Assembly (NCBI RefSeq): GCF_004187715.1
Contig: NZ_QZWF01000026.1
Coordinates: 1 to 59,208 of the forward strand
Direction of reading: 5' to 3'
Length of the DNA stretch: 59,208 nt
From: Streptomyces sp. F001
GTDB taxonomy: Bacteria > Actinomycetota > Actinomycetes > Streptomycetales > Streptomycetaceae
Shown: positions 25,738-34,281 of the stretch, piece after piece
Numbering within the stretch: position 1 is the first letter of the stretch
Layout: each line of letters begins with the position of its first letter
The notes under the pieces: generated by a model
Databases searched by the model: none
What the model was told of the DNA's origin: nothing
What the model saw: only the letters and a program-made list of their open reading frames with translations
Translations under genes and position numbers: made by a program

Positions 25738-26742
25738 ATGGACCGCTCTCGCAGAATCATCCCCGCCCTGGCCGTGGCAGCGGCGGCGGCCCTGGTGCTC
25801 GCCGGCTGCTCCAGCGGCTCCGGCGGCAAGAAGGCCGAGGAGGGAGCGGACGGTGCCTCGGCAGGCAAGGCCACCACGCCCCGGATGACGGTCGCGCTCG
25901 TCACCCACCAGGCGCCCGGCGACACCTTCTGGGACATCGTGCGCAAGGGCGCCGAGGCCGCCGCCGCCAAGGACAACATCAAGCTCGTCTACTCCCCCGA
26001 CCCCAACGCCGGCAACCAGGCCAACCTGGTGCAGAACGCGATCGACCAGAAGGTCGACGGCATCGCCGTCACCCTCGCCAAGCCGGACGCCCTCAAGGGC
26101 GTCATCGGCAAGGCGGAGGCGGCCGGCATACCCGTGGTCGGGCTCAACTCCGGGGTGAGCGACTGGAAGGACCTCGGTCTGCTGGAGTTCTTCGGCCAGG
26201 ACGAGACCGTGGCCGGTGAGGCGCTGGGCAAGCGGCTCAACGAGGTCGGCGCGAAGAAGGCCGTCTGTGTCATCCAGGAGCAGGGCAACATCGGCCTCAC
26301 CCAGCGCTGCGACGGGGTGAAGAAGACGTTCTCGGGCACCACGGACACCCTGAACGTCAACGGCACCGACATGCCGTCCGTGAAGTCGACGATCACCGCC
26401 AAGCTGAAGCAGGACAGCTCCTTCGACTACGTCGTCACGCTCGGCGCCCCCTTCGCGCTCGCCGCGGTGCAGTCGGTGTCCGAGGCGGGCAGCAAGGCCA
26501 AGGTCGCCACCTTCGACCTCAACAAGGAGCTCACCAGCGCCATCGAGAGCGGCGACATCCAGTTCGCCGTCGACCAGCAGCCCTACCTCCAGGGCTACCT
26601 CGCGGTCGACTCCCTGTGGCTCTTCAAGAACAACGGCAACTACAGCGGCGGCGGTGAGCAGCCGGTGCTGACCGGCCCGGCGTTCGTCGACAAGTCCAAC
26701 GTCGAGCGGATCGCCGGGTTCGCCGCGAAGGGCACCCGGTGA
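25738..26742 (+). CDS. Sugar ABC transporter substrate-binding lipoprotein
   Basis: A 334-residue ribose/inositol-type periplasmic-binding protein. It has a lipoprotein signal peptide with lipobox LAGC (Cys24), then a Ser/Gly/Ala-rich linker and a type I binding fold: VALVTHQAPGDTFWDIVRKG at the first strand, FFGQDETVAGEALGKRL at the hinge region, and CVIQEQGNIGLTQRCDG further on. It would capture the sugar or cyclitol outside the membrane. ATG 25738 follows AGGAAAG. It is the first gene of a four-gene operon whose next start overlaps its stop. Confidence 0.9.
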   Translation: MDRSRRIIPALAVAAAAALVLAGCSSGSGGKKAEEGADGASAGKATTPRMTVALVTHQAPGDTFWDIVRKGAEAAAAKDNIKLVYSPDPNAGNQANLVQNAIDQKVDGIAVTLAKPDALKGVIGKAEAAGIPVVGLNSGVSDWKDLGLLEFFGQDETVAGEALGKRLNEVGAKKAVCVIQEQGNIGLTQRCDGVKKTFSGTTDTLNVNGTDMPSVKSTITAKLKQDSSFDYVVTLGAPFALAAVQSVSEAGSKAKVATFDLNKELTSAIESGDIQFAVDQQPYLQGYLAVDSLWLFKNNGNYSGGGEQPVLTGPAFVDKSNVERIAGFAAKGTR

Positions 26743-27818
26743 TGAGCATGGCCCAGCAGGCTGGGCCGGCGGTGACCACCCCGCCGGCCCCCGGCCCCGG
26801 GCAGTCCGACGGGCGGACCCGGCAGCGTCCCCTGGCGCTGCGGCTGCTCGCCCGGCCCGAGGTTGGTGTCTTCCTCGGCGCCGTCGCGGTGTTCGTCTTC
26901 TTCCTGATCGCCGCCCCGCCGGTACGGGACGGCAGCTCGATGGCCACGGTCCTCTACCAGTCGTCGACCATCGGCATCATGACCCTGCCGGTGGCGCTGC
27001 TGATGATCGGCGGCGAGTTCGACCTGTCGGCCGGTGTCGCCGTGATCACCTCGGCGCTGACCGCGAGCATGCTCAGCTACCAGCTGACCCTGAACATCTG
27101 GATGGGCGTGATCGTCGCGCTCGTGGTGTCGCTCGGCATCGGTGCGTTCAACGGCTGGATGCTGGTGAAAACGGGGTTGCCGAGCTTCCTGGTCACGCTG
27201 GGCACCTTCCTGATCCTGCAGGGCGTGAACCTCGCGGTCACCAAGCTGGTCACCGACAACGTCGCGACCGACGACATCAGCAACATGGACGGCTTCGACC
27301 AGGCCCGGGCGATCTTCGCCTCGTCCTTCGACGTCGGCGGCGTCCAGGTGAAGATCACCGTCGTGTGGTGGCTGGTCTTCGCGGCCCTGGCCACCTGGGT
27401 GCTGCTGCGTACCAAGTACGGCAACTGGATCTTCGCCGTCGGCGGCAACCAGGACAGCGCCCGCGCGGTCGGTGTCCCGGTGACCTTCACCAAGATCACG
27501 CTGTTCATGCTGGTCGGTTTCGGTGCCTGGTTCGTCGGCATGCACCAGCTGTTCTCCTTCAACACCGTGCAGTCCGGCGAGGGCGTCGGCCAGGAGCTGA
27601 TCTTCATCGCCGCGGCGGTGATCGGCGGCTGTCTGCTCACCGGAGGTTACGGCTCCGCGATCGGCCCGGTCTTCGGCGCCTTCATGTTCGGCATGGTGAA
27701 CCAGGGCATCGTCTACGCCGGATGGAACCCCGACTGGTTCAAGGCGTTCCTCGGTGTGATGCTGCTCGGGGCCGTCCTCATCAATCTGTGGGTCCGTCGC
27801 ACGGCGACCCGGAGGTGA
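26742..27818 (+). CDS. Ribose-type ABC transporter permease
   Basis: A 358-residue BPD_transp_2 (RbsC-like) permease with eight to ten hydrophobic segments. ALLMIGGEFDLSAGVAVITSA is the family's cytosolic-facing signature region; later are GNWIFAVGGNQDSARAVGVPV and GGCLLTGGYGSAIGPVFGAF, also hallmarks. It forms the channel for the sugar captured by the upstream lipoprotein. The ATG at 26742 overlaps the preceding stop (TGATG); a GTG at 26739 and an ATG at 26748 are alternatives. The N-terminal 30 residues are polar and cytoplasmic. Confidence 0.9.
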   Translation: MSMAQQAGPAVTTPPAPGPGQSDGRTRQRPLALRLLARPEVGVFLGAVAVFVFFLIAAPPVRDGSSMATVLYQSSTIGIMTLPVALLMIGGEFDLSAGVAVITSALTASMLSYQLTLNIWMGVIVALVVSLGIGAFNGWMLVKTGLPSFLVTLGTFLILQGVNLAVTKLVTDNVATDDISNMDGFDQARAIFASSFDVGGVQVKITVVWWLVFAALATWVLLRTKYGNWIFAVGGNQDSARAVGVPVTFTKITLFMLVGFGAWFVGMHQLFSFNTVQSGEGVGQELIFIAAAVIGGCLLTGGYGSAIGPVFGAFMFGMVNQGIVYAGWNPDWFKAFLGVMLLGAVLINLWVRRTATRR

Positions 27819-27822
27819 CGCA

Positions 27823-28746
27823 ATGACCAACGCCAACGGAACCGGCACCCACGCAGCCGCCCTGAAGGACACCGTCCCCGAGCAGGACCGGCCGATCGTC
27901 GAACTGCGCGGCGCCGGGAAGTCCTACGGCAACATCCGCGCCCTGCACGGCGTCGACCTCGCCGTCCACCCGGGCAAGGTGACCTGCGTCCTCGGCGACA
28001 ACGGCGCCGGCAAGTCCACCCTGATCAAGATCATCTCGGGTCTGCACCAGCACACCGAGGGCGAGTTCCTCGTCGACGGCGAACCGGTCCGCTTCACCAC
28101 CCCGCGCGAGGCCCTCGACCGGGGCATCGCCACCGTCTACCAGGACCTGGCGACCGTGCCGCTGATGCCCGTGTGGCGCAACTTCTTCCTCGGCTCCGAG
28201 ATGACCAAGGGTCCCTGGCCGATCCGCCGCCTCGACATCGACCGGATGAAGAAGACCGCCGACGAGGAACTGCGCAACATGGGCATCGTCCTCGACGACC
28301 TGGAACAGCCCGTCGGCACGCTCTCCGGCGGCCAGCGCCAGTGCGTGGCCATCGCCCGCGCCGTCTACTTCGGCGCCCGCGTCCTCATCCTGGACGAGCC
28401 CACCGCCGCCCTGGGCGTCAAGCAGTCCGGCGTGGTCCTGAAGTACATCGCCGCCGCCCGCGACCGCGGACTCGGCGTCATCTTCATCACCCACAACCCC
28501 CACCACGCCTACATGGTCGGCGACCACTTCAGCGTCCTGCGCCTCGGCACCCTGGAGCTGAGCGCCGACCGCAGCGAGGTCAGCCTCGAGGAACTGACCA
28601 ACCACATGGCCGGCGGCACCGAACTCGCCGCCCTCAAGCACGAACTGGCCCAGGTCCGCGGCGTCGACGTCGAGGAGCTTCCGGAAGAGGAAGACCTCAC
28701 CGCGCCCGCGAAGGCATCACCCGCTTCTCCCGAAGGGACCTCCTGA
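27823..28746 (+). CDS. Sugar ABC transporter ATP-binding protein, single domain
   Basis: A 307-residue ATPase with Walker A GDNGAGKST (residues 58-66), signature LSGGQRQ (167-173), Walker B VLILDEP (187-193) and H-loop ITHNPHHAY. It energises the upstream RbsC-like permease. RbsA proteins of classical ribose importers carry two fused ATPase cassettes (about 500 residues); this one has a single cassette plus a 40-residue acidic, proline-rich tail, as in some actinobacterial and FrcA-type systems, so it should work as a homodimer. It starts 5 bases after the permease stop. Confidence 0.9.
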   Translation: MTNANGTGTHAAALKDTVPEQDRPIVELRGAGKSYGNIRALHGVDLAVHPGKVTCVLGDNGAGKSTLIKIISGLHQHTEGEFLVDGEPVRFTTPREALDRGIATVYQDLATVPLMPVWRNFFLGSEMTKGPWPIRRLDIDRMKKTADEELRNMGIVLDDLEQPVGTLSGGQRQCVAIARAVYFGARVLILDEPTAALGVKQSGVVLKYIAAARDRGLGVIFITHNPHHAYMVGDHFSVLRLGTLELSADRSEVSLEELTNHMAGGTELAALKHELAQVRGVDVEELPEEEDLTAPAKASPASPEGTS

Positions 28747-28747
28747 C

Positions 28748-29656
28748 ATGGCAACCGCCCCTTCCCTCGACCGTATCCGGGTGGGTTCGGCGCCGGACTC
28801 CTGGGGCGTCTGGTTCCCCGACGACCCTCAACAGGTGCCCTGGGAACGCTTCCTGGACGAGGTCGCCGAGGCGGGCTACTCCTGGATCGAGCTGGGCCCG
28901 TACGGCTATCTGCCGACCGACCCGGCCCGGCTCACCGACGAGGTCGACAAGCGCGGCCTGAAGGTGTCGGCGGGCACGGTCTTCACCGGCCTGCACCGCG
29001 GGCCGTCCGTCTGGGAGTCCACCTGGGAGCACGTCAGCCAGGTCGCCGCGCTCACCCGGGCCATGGGCGCCCGGCACCTCGTGGTCATCCCGTCGTTCTG
29101 GCGCGACGACAAGACCGCCGAGATCCTGGAGCCGCCGGAGCTCACGGCCGAGCAGTGGGCCCATCTGACCAAGGGCATGGAACGCCTCGGCCACGAGGTC
29201 AAGGAGACCTACGGCCTCGACATCGTCGTCCACCCGCACGCCGACACCCACATCGACACCGAGGCGCACGTCGAGCGCTTCCTCGACTCCACCGACTCCG
29301 AGCTGGTCAACCTCTGCCTGGACACCGGGCACTACGCCTACTGCGGCGGCGACAGCGTCAAGCTGATCGAGACGTACGGCGAACGCATCGGCTACCTGCA
29401 CCTCAAGCAGGTCGACCCGGAGATCCTCGCCGACGTCGTCGCGGGCGGGGTGCCGTTCGGGCCGGCCGTGCAGCGCGGGGTGATGTGCGAACCCCCGTCC
29501 GGTGTACCGGAGTTGGAGCCGGTGCTGGCTGCGGCGCAGGGGCTCGGCGTCGAGCTGTTCGCGATCGTCGAGCAGGACATGTACCCCTGCGAGCCGGACA
29601 AGCCCCTGCCGATCGCGGTCCGCACCCGGAAGTTCCTGCGCTCCTGCGGCGCCTGA
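28748..29656 (+). CDS. Sugar isomerase/epimerase, inosose-dehydratase-like (IolE-like)
   Basis: A 302-residue AP-endonuclease-2-type TIM barrel. The opening GSAPDSWGVWFPDDPQQVPW with YSWIELGPYGYLP resembles actinobacterial inosose dehydratases and related sugar isomerases. Probable metal ligands lie in NLCLDTGHYAYCGGD, the strand YLHLKQVD, and the glutamate of AIVEQDMYP. If IolE-like, it would dehydrate 2-keto-myo-inositol; family relatives also epimerise or isomerise keto-sugars, so the substrate is open. It starts 2 bases beyond the ATPase stop and ends the operon, indicating that the imported substrate is processed by this enzyme. Confidence 0.8.
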   Translation: MATAPSLDRIRVGSAPDSWGVWFPDDPQQVPWERFLDEVAEAGYSWIELGPYGYLPTDPARLTDEVDKRGLKVSAGTVFTGLHRGPSVWESTWEHVSQVAALTRAMGARHLVVIPSFWRDDKTAEILEPPELTAEQWAHLTKGMERLGHEVKETYGLDIVVHPHADTHIDTEAHVERFLDSTDSELVNLCLDTGHYAYCGGDSVKLIETYGERIGYLHLKQVDPEILADVVAGGVPFGPAVQRGVMCEPPSGVPELEPVLAAAQGLGVELFAIVEQDMYPCEPDKPLPIAVRTRKFLRSCGA

Positions 29657-29690
29657 CCACGTCGATCTCGGGTCCCTTGCGGCGAGCGCG

Positions 29691-30641
29691 TCACCCGTCC
29701 TCGGGACGCGCCCGCCCGCGTACCAGCAGCACACCCCCCGCGACCGCGAGGACGGACCCCGCCGCGGCCGCACCGATCGGCACGGTCCGCCCGACCGCAC
29801 GCAGCCGCACACCGTCCTCCTCGGCCTTGCCGACCGCGAACTCCTGCGTGGCTGCCGTGTGGCTCAGCTTCGGCACGTCCAGGAGCACCACGGCGTCCTT
29901 CTTTCCGCCCGGTGCGCGCAGGGTCTGGCGGGGGCCCAACCGGGCGGAGAGGACACGGCCGGTGGCCTGGTCGACGACCAGCTTGATGCCGTGGTTGGAG
30001 TACCACTCCTCGGCGAACACCTGTGCCGCCTCGGGCCGGCCGACCAGGGCCCCCGGAACCTGACGGGTACCGATCTTTGTCGGCGGAACGGTGCCCGTGA
30101 AGACGTACCCCTGGTAGCCGCGGACCTTCTCGGTGCCCCGGTAGGAGAGGGTGACGGCCCCGCCGAGCTGGCTGTCCCACCAGCGGTACGGGCGTTTCTG
30201 CACGTCGAAGGGGAACTTCAGGTAGGCCTCGCCCTCGTGGTACGGCTGCTCCTGGCAGCAGTGCGCCGGCCGGTTGGTCCGGCGGTCGGTGACCCAGCGG
30301 GCGGTGGAGAAGTCCAGCGCGTCATGCGGATCGGCGGCCGGCAGGGACTTGTCCGTGTCGACCGTGGTGACCACGTCCCACACCGCCCGGCCGCTGCGTT
30401 CGCTGTCACCGACGTCGCCGCGCACCCGCTGGGTGACCGTGATCCGCTTCTCGCGCAGCGTCTCGGCCTCGTCGACGTCGAAGTAGCTGCCCGTGCCGGT
30501 GTAGACCGCGGTCACATCGATGTCGACCGGGTTCACCGCCGCGCGCGGCTTGACGTACCACGCGAGCATGGGCGCGAGGACCAGCAGGAAGACACCCAGG
30601 CCCAGCAGGAGCAGGGCGAGGGGGGAGGAGCTACGGCGCAT
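29691..30641 (-). CDS. DUF3068 membrane-anchored protein
   Basis: A 316-residue protein with one N-terminal membrane segment (LALLLLGLGVFLLVLAPMLA, near residue 10) and one at the C-terminus (AAAAGSVLAVAGGVLLV), enclosing a large extracytoplasmic domain. The sequence follows the DUF3068 family of actinobacteria, with YTGTGSYFDVDEAE and a later KFPFDVQKRPYRWWDSQLG motif. The role is unknown; relatives are described only as membrane or cell-surface proteins. ATG 30641 (MRRSSS) was preferred over 30716, because the longer form puts 25 unrelated residues before the membrane segment. It converges with the sugar operon. Confidence 0.78.
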   Translation of the reverse strand: MRRSSSPLALLLLGLGVFLLVLAPMLAWYVKPRAAVNPVDIDVTAVYTGTGSYFDVDEAETLREKRITVTQRVRGDVGDSERSGRAVWDVVTTVDTDKSLPAADPHDALDFSTARWVTDRRTNRPAHCCQEQPYHEGEAYLKFPFDVQKRPYRWWDSQLGGAVTLSYRGTEKVRGYQGYVFTGTVPPTKIGTRQVPGALVGRPEAAQVFAEEWYSNHGIKLVVDQATGRVLSARLGPRQTLRAPGGKKDAVVLLDVPKLSHTAATQEFAVGKAEEDGVRLRAVGRTVPIGAAAAGSVLAVAGGVLLVRGRARPEDG

Positions 30642-30737
30642 CCGGCACTCCAGGGCTTGGCTGCCCGGAGACCGTAGGTGCTTGCCGTACGGCGCGTCTA
30701 CGCATGCGCGTGACAAAAACGCCGCCCGGGGTGCAGG

Positions 30738-31358
30738 TCAGCGGCTCGCGGCGAGGGCCGCCAGCACGGCGTGGGTGAGGCGGGTGACGTAGGCGTCGTC
30801 GGTGGGGCCGCCGACCGCCAGCACCCTGAAGTACAGCGGGGCGCCGAAGAGGTCGACGGCCAGGCCCATGTCGATGTCCGCCGGCAGCTCACCGCGGTCC
30901 ACCGCCTGCCGCAGGAGGGTCGCCACCGCGGCACGCCGGGGCGCGAGGACCGCCTCGTGCAGGGCGTCGCGCAGGGACGGGTTGCGGGCCGACTCGGCGA
31001 CGAGGTCCGGGACGATCCGGCCGACCAGGGGATGGCGCAGGTCGGCCATCGTGTCGCGGACGAAGCGCTCGACGTCGGCGGGCAGTGAACCGGAGTCGGC
31101 CGTCGCCGGCAGGTGGGCGGCGGCGGCCTCGGAGACCAGCTCCACCACCATGGCCTCCTTGGTGGGCCAGCGGCGGTAGAGGGCGGCCTTGCCGACGCGG
31201 GCCCGGCGGGTGACGGCCTCCATCGACATCCGGGCGTACCCCGTCTCGGCCAGCTCCTCGAACATCGCCCGCCGGATCGTCTCCGTCACCGACTCCCGGA
31301 GCGTCGCGGAGCCGGTGGGCCTGCGGGGGTCCAGTGCGCTTCTGCTGGTCGAGTCCAC
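30738..31358 (-). CDS. TetR-family regulator
   Basis: A 206-residue TetR protein. The helix-turn-helix is at about residues 25-72, with ELAETGYARMSMEAVTRRAR and VGKAALYRRWPTKEAMVVEL. The C-terminal region resembles TetR_C_11-type ligand domains. It is divergent from an MFS/thiolase/acyl-CoA ligase operon, and two strong dyads that look like its operators lie in the 184-bp gap. It presumably represses that operon until an organic acid or thioester inducer binds. Confidence 0.88.
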   Translation of the reverse strand: MDSTSRSALDPRRPTGSATLRESVTETIRRAMFEELAETGYARMSMEAVTRRARVGKAALYRRWPTKEAMVVELVSEAAAAHLPATADSGSLPADVERFVRDTMADLRHPLVGRIVPDLVAESARNPSLRDALHEAVLAPRRAAVATLLRQAVDRGELPADIDMGLAVDLFGAPLYFRVLAVGGPTDDAYVTRLTHAVLAALAASR

Positions 31359-31377
31359 TGCGGGAGGTTAACACCGG

Positions 31378-31444
31378 ACGGAACGGTTGCGTTCCGTTCC
31401 GGGCGGGTGTACGTTCCCGGCCAGACGGAACGGACCTGTTCCGT
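31378..31444. promoter_or_regulatory. Two 20-bp TetR operators
   Basis: The first is a perfect dyad, ACGGAACG-GTTG-CGTTCCGT (31378-31397). The second, 31425-31444, has arms ACGGAAC and GTTCCGT with a 6-base spacer. Both are 20 bp, share the same half-site and are centred 47 bp apart. They sit between the divergent TetR gene and the MFS operon, so autoregulation and repression of the operon are likely. Confidence 0.7.
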
Positions 31445-31498
31445 TCCGCCGAGCTCTGTTCGGAGCATGGGGGTCTGTTCGGGGCAAAGGGGGCCCGG

Positions 31499-31546
31499 AT
31501 GAAGTTCCTCTTCGACCGGCACGACGAACGGCCGGTCCGGGCATGA
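31499..31546 (+). other. 15-codon leader ORF overlapping the MFS start
   Basis: ATG 31499 opens a 15-residue frame (MKFLFDRHDERPVRA) whose TGA overlaps the MFS ATG as ATGA, so it could couple translation of the operon. Its first 18 bases are identical to the start of the alpha/beta hydrolase gene at 49356, which also follows a TetR gene. It may be a translated leader or the decayed start of a similar hydrolase. Confidence 0.3.
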
Positions 31547-33097
31547 CCGTGGAGGCCCACACCGAGCCCGCCGCGTCCGACGGCACCGGGCCCCGCGCCC
31601 GGACCGTCCTCGTCCTGCTGGCCCTGTTCATCGTGATCAACGCCGCCGACAAGGCCGTCCTCGGGCTGACCGCGGGGCCCATCAAGGACGATCTCGGGCT
31701 CACCGCCACCGAGTTCGGCACCATCGCCAGCAGCTTCTATCTGCTCTTCAGCCTCTCCGCCGTCTCGGTCGGCTTCCTGGGCGACCGCATCCACCCCCGG
31801 CCCCTGCTCGCCGTGCTCGCCCTCGTGTGGGCGGCGGCTCAGCTGCCGATCCTCCTCCCCGCCGCCGGATTCGGCGCGCTCGTCGCCACCCGGGTGGTGC
31901 TCGGGGCGGGTGAGGGGGCTATCCGCTCGCCAACTACACCGCGTTCACCTGGTTCCCGGAGAAACGGCGCGCCCTTCCCTCGGCCGTCGTCGTCGCCGGC
32001 GGCGCGGGCGGCACCGTGCTGGCCGCGCCGCTGGTCATCCTGGTCAGCGACACCCTCGGCTGGCGGGCCGTGTTCGGCCTGCTCGGGGCCGTGGGGGTGG
32101 TGTGGACGGTCGCGTGGCTGCGACTGGGTGGCGGCGGACCGTACACAGCACGGCTCGGCCCGGCAGCCACGGACGACGATCCGCCGGCCGTCGGCCGTGG
32201 CTGTGCGCCGGCGGAGGGCGATCCGCCCGCCGGCGCCGGCGGCTGTGCGCCCGCGGACGCTGATCCGCGCACCGTCACCCGCGGCTCCGCACCGCCCACC
32301 GTGCCCGCCCGACGCGCCGCCGATCTCCGGCCCGCACCACTCGCCGACGCCCCGCCATCCGCCCCCACACCACCGCCCGACTCACCACACACCCCACCCC
32401 ACGCCCCGTTGACGCCCCGCCAGGAGCCCCCCGCGTCCCCTTCTGGCGCATCGTCACCACCGGTACCTGGCTCGGCGCCACCCTCTCCACCTTCGCCGTC
32501 ATGTGGACGCTCGCCCTGGGCTTCGCCTGGCTGCCGCTCTATCTGGAGGAGCAGGCGGGGTTCAGTGACGCGGAGGTCGGTGCGATCGTCGGGCTGCCCG
32601 CCCTGTCGATGGCCGTCCTGGTCCTCACCGCCGGCGCCGTCGCGCACCGGCTGCTGCGGAGGGGGGTGACCGCCCGGGTCGCGCAGGGACTGCTCGGCGC
32701 GCTGCTGCCGCTGCTGGCCGGGCTCTGTCTGCTGCTCGCGACCCGGGCCGGTCCCGCCGCCCTCCTGCTGCCGCTGCTCGTGCTGGCGTTCTCCGCGGGC
32801 AACGGCCAGACCCCGCTCACCAACGCGGCCATCGCCGACATCTGCCCGCCCGCCCGGCGCAGCGCCGCCCTCGGACTGTCGTACGCCCTCGCCGCCCTCT
32901 CCAGCCTGCTCGCCCCCTACGTTACCGGCCGGATCATCGACGCCGCGCCGAACGAGACCGTTGGCTACGGCCGGGCCTTCGACCTGGCCGCCTGCCTGCT
33001 GATCGGCGGCGCCCTGCTTGCCGCGCTGCTGATCCGCCCCGACCGGGACGCCCGGACCCTGCGCCCGGCGCTCACCCGCACGAGTCCCGAGGAGTGA
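31543..33097 (+). pseudogene. MFS transporter broken by two frameshifts
   Basis: Three frames together give one major-facilitator protein. Frame 1 runs from ATG 31543 through VLVLLALFIVINAADKAVLG to VVLGAGEG. After about 31919 homology continues one frame over, with GYPLANYTAFTWFPEKRRAL and then VILVSDTLGWRAVFGLLGAV. After the proline-rich loop, a second shift between 32304 and 32430 leads to VPFWRIVTTGTWLGATLSTF and six further helices, ending PALTRTSPEE. Both shifts equal loss of one base, the first in a run of five G. The loop holds a 42-bp tandem repeat. This is either a decayed gene or base-dropout in GC-rich assembly; the intact form would be an organic-acid importer of the thiolase operon. 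Confidence 0.8.
32178..32303 (+). repeat. 42-bp tandem repeat (3 units) inside the MFS loop
   Basis: Units begin at GATCCG at 32178, 32220 and 32262, exactly 42 bp apart. They encode 14-residue repeats DPPAVGRGCAPAEG, DPPAGAGGCAPADA and a more divergent DPRTVTRGSAPPTV. The period is a multiple of three and in frame with the middle part of the MFS gene, so that frame was translated when the repeat expanded. Confidence 0.8.
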
Positions 33098-33102
33098 AAC
33101 CG

Positions 33103-34281
33103 ATGTCCCCGAAGCCTTTAGACATCGCCGTCGTCAACGGGGCCCGCACCCCGATCGGCCGGTACCAGGGCGCGCTGAGCTCGGCCCCCGCCCACCGGCT
33201 CGGCGCCCTTGTCGTCCGCGAGGCCGTCGTCCGTGCCGGGCTGCAGCTCGGCGCCGTCGACGAGGTCGTCCTCGGCTGTGTGGGCCAGGTCGGCCCCGAG
33301 GCGTTCAACGCCCGGCGTGCCACGCTGAGCGCGGGCCTGTCCGTGCGGGTCACCGCCCACAACGTCAACCGGCTGTGCGGATCCGGACTCCAGGCGGTCT
33401 GGTCGGCCGCGCAGAGCCTCGCCCTCGGCCTCGCCGATGTGATCGTGGCGGGCGGCAACGAGTCGATGACCCGTCAGCCGCGGCTCGACTACAGCGAACG
33501 CGCCCGCGACGAACTGCCCGGAGAACCGGCCGTCGACGGCACCGTCTCGCTGGTCACCGACCCCTTCGGCCACTACCCGATGGGCATGACCGGCGAGGTG
33601 GTCGCGGGCCGGTACGGCATCTCCCGGGAACGCCAGGACCGCTGGGCCGCCGAGAGCCAGCGCCGGGCGGCCGCGGCCGTGGCGGCGGGGCGGTTCGACG
33701 CGCAGATCGTGCCCGTCGCCACCCCGGACGGCATCGTCGAGCGCGACGAACACCCCCGGCCCGGCACGACGGTGGCGAAGCTCGCCGCCCTGCCACCGGT
33801 CTTCGCGCAGGACGGCACGATCACCGCGGGGAACTCCGCGGGCATCAACGACGGCGCCGCCGCCGTGCTGCTGATGCGCGCCGGCGACCTGGAGCGCGGC
33901 AGTGCCCCGCTGTGCCGACTGCTCGACGCGGTCGTCACCGCGCTGGAGCCGGAGATCATGGGTGTCGCCCCCGCCGACGCGATCCGCGCCCTGCTCCAGC
34001 GCCACGACCTCACCCTCGACGACATCGACGTGATCGAGCTCAACGAGGCGTTCGCGGCCCAGGTACTGGCCGTGATGGACACCCTCAAACTCGACCCGGA
34101 CCGGGTCAACCCCAACGGCGGGGCCATCGCCCTCGGCCATCCCATCGGCGCCACCGGCACGGTGTTGCTGCTCAAGGCGGCCCACGAACTGCGCCGCACC
34201 GGCGGCCGGTTCGGTGTGATCGCCCTGTGCATCGGCGGCGGGCAGGCCATCGCCGCGCTGATCGAGAACGAGGCCCGATGA
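33103..34281 (+). CDS. Acetyl-CoA C-acyltransferase (thiolase)
   Basis: A 392-residue thiolase. The nucleophile is Cys92 in VNRLCGSGLQAVW; the C-terminal motifs are IELNEAFAAQV, GGAIALGHPIGATG with the catalytic His, and IALCIGGGQ with the second Cys. It would cleave or condense a 3-ketoacyl-CoA. ATG 33103 has GAGGAG eight bases upstream; a GTG at 33094 overlaps the MFS stop. The next gene, an acyl-CoA synthetase, overlaps by ATGA, suggesting a pathway in which an imported acid is activated and then thiolysed. The second thiolase in the window (17789) belongs to the pca operon. Confidence 0.88.
   Translation: MSPKPLDIAVVNGARTPIGRYQGALSSAPAHRLGALVVREAVVRAGLQLGAVDEVVLGCVGQVGPEAFNARRATLSAGLSVRVTAHNVNRLCGSGLQAVWSAAQSLALGLADVIVAGGNESMTRQPRLDYSERARDELPGEPAVDGTVSLVTDPFGHYPMGMTGEVVAGRYGISRERQDRWAAESQRRAAAAVAAGRFDAQIVPVATPDGIVERDEHPRPGTTVAKLAALPPVFAQDGTITAGNSAGINDGAAAVLLMRAGDLERGSAPLCRLLDAVVTALEPEIMGVAPADAIRALLQRHDLTLDDIDVIELNEAFAAQVLAVMDTLKLDPDRVNPNGGAIALGHPIGATGTVLLLKAAHELRRTGGRFGVIALCIGGGQAIAALIENEAR

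Noticed and set aside
32304..32440. CRISPR-like or regulatory array in the proline-codon-rich stretch
   Set aside because: The sequence is low-complexity CAC/CCC-rich coding sequence of the MFS loop, with no constant repeat/spacer pattern.
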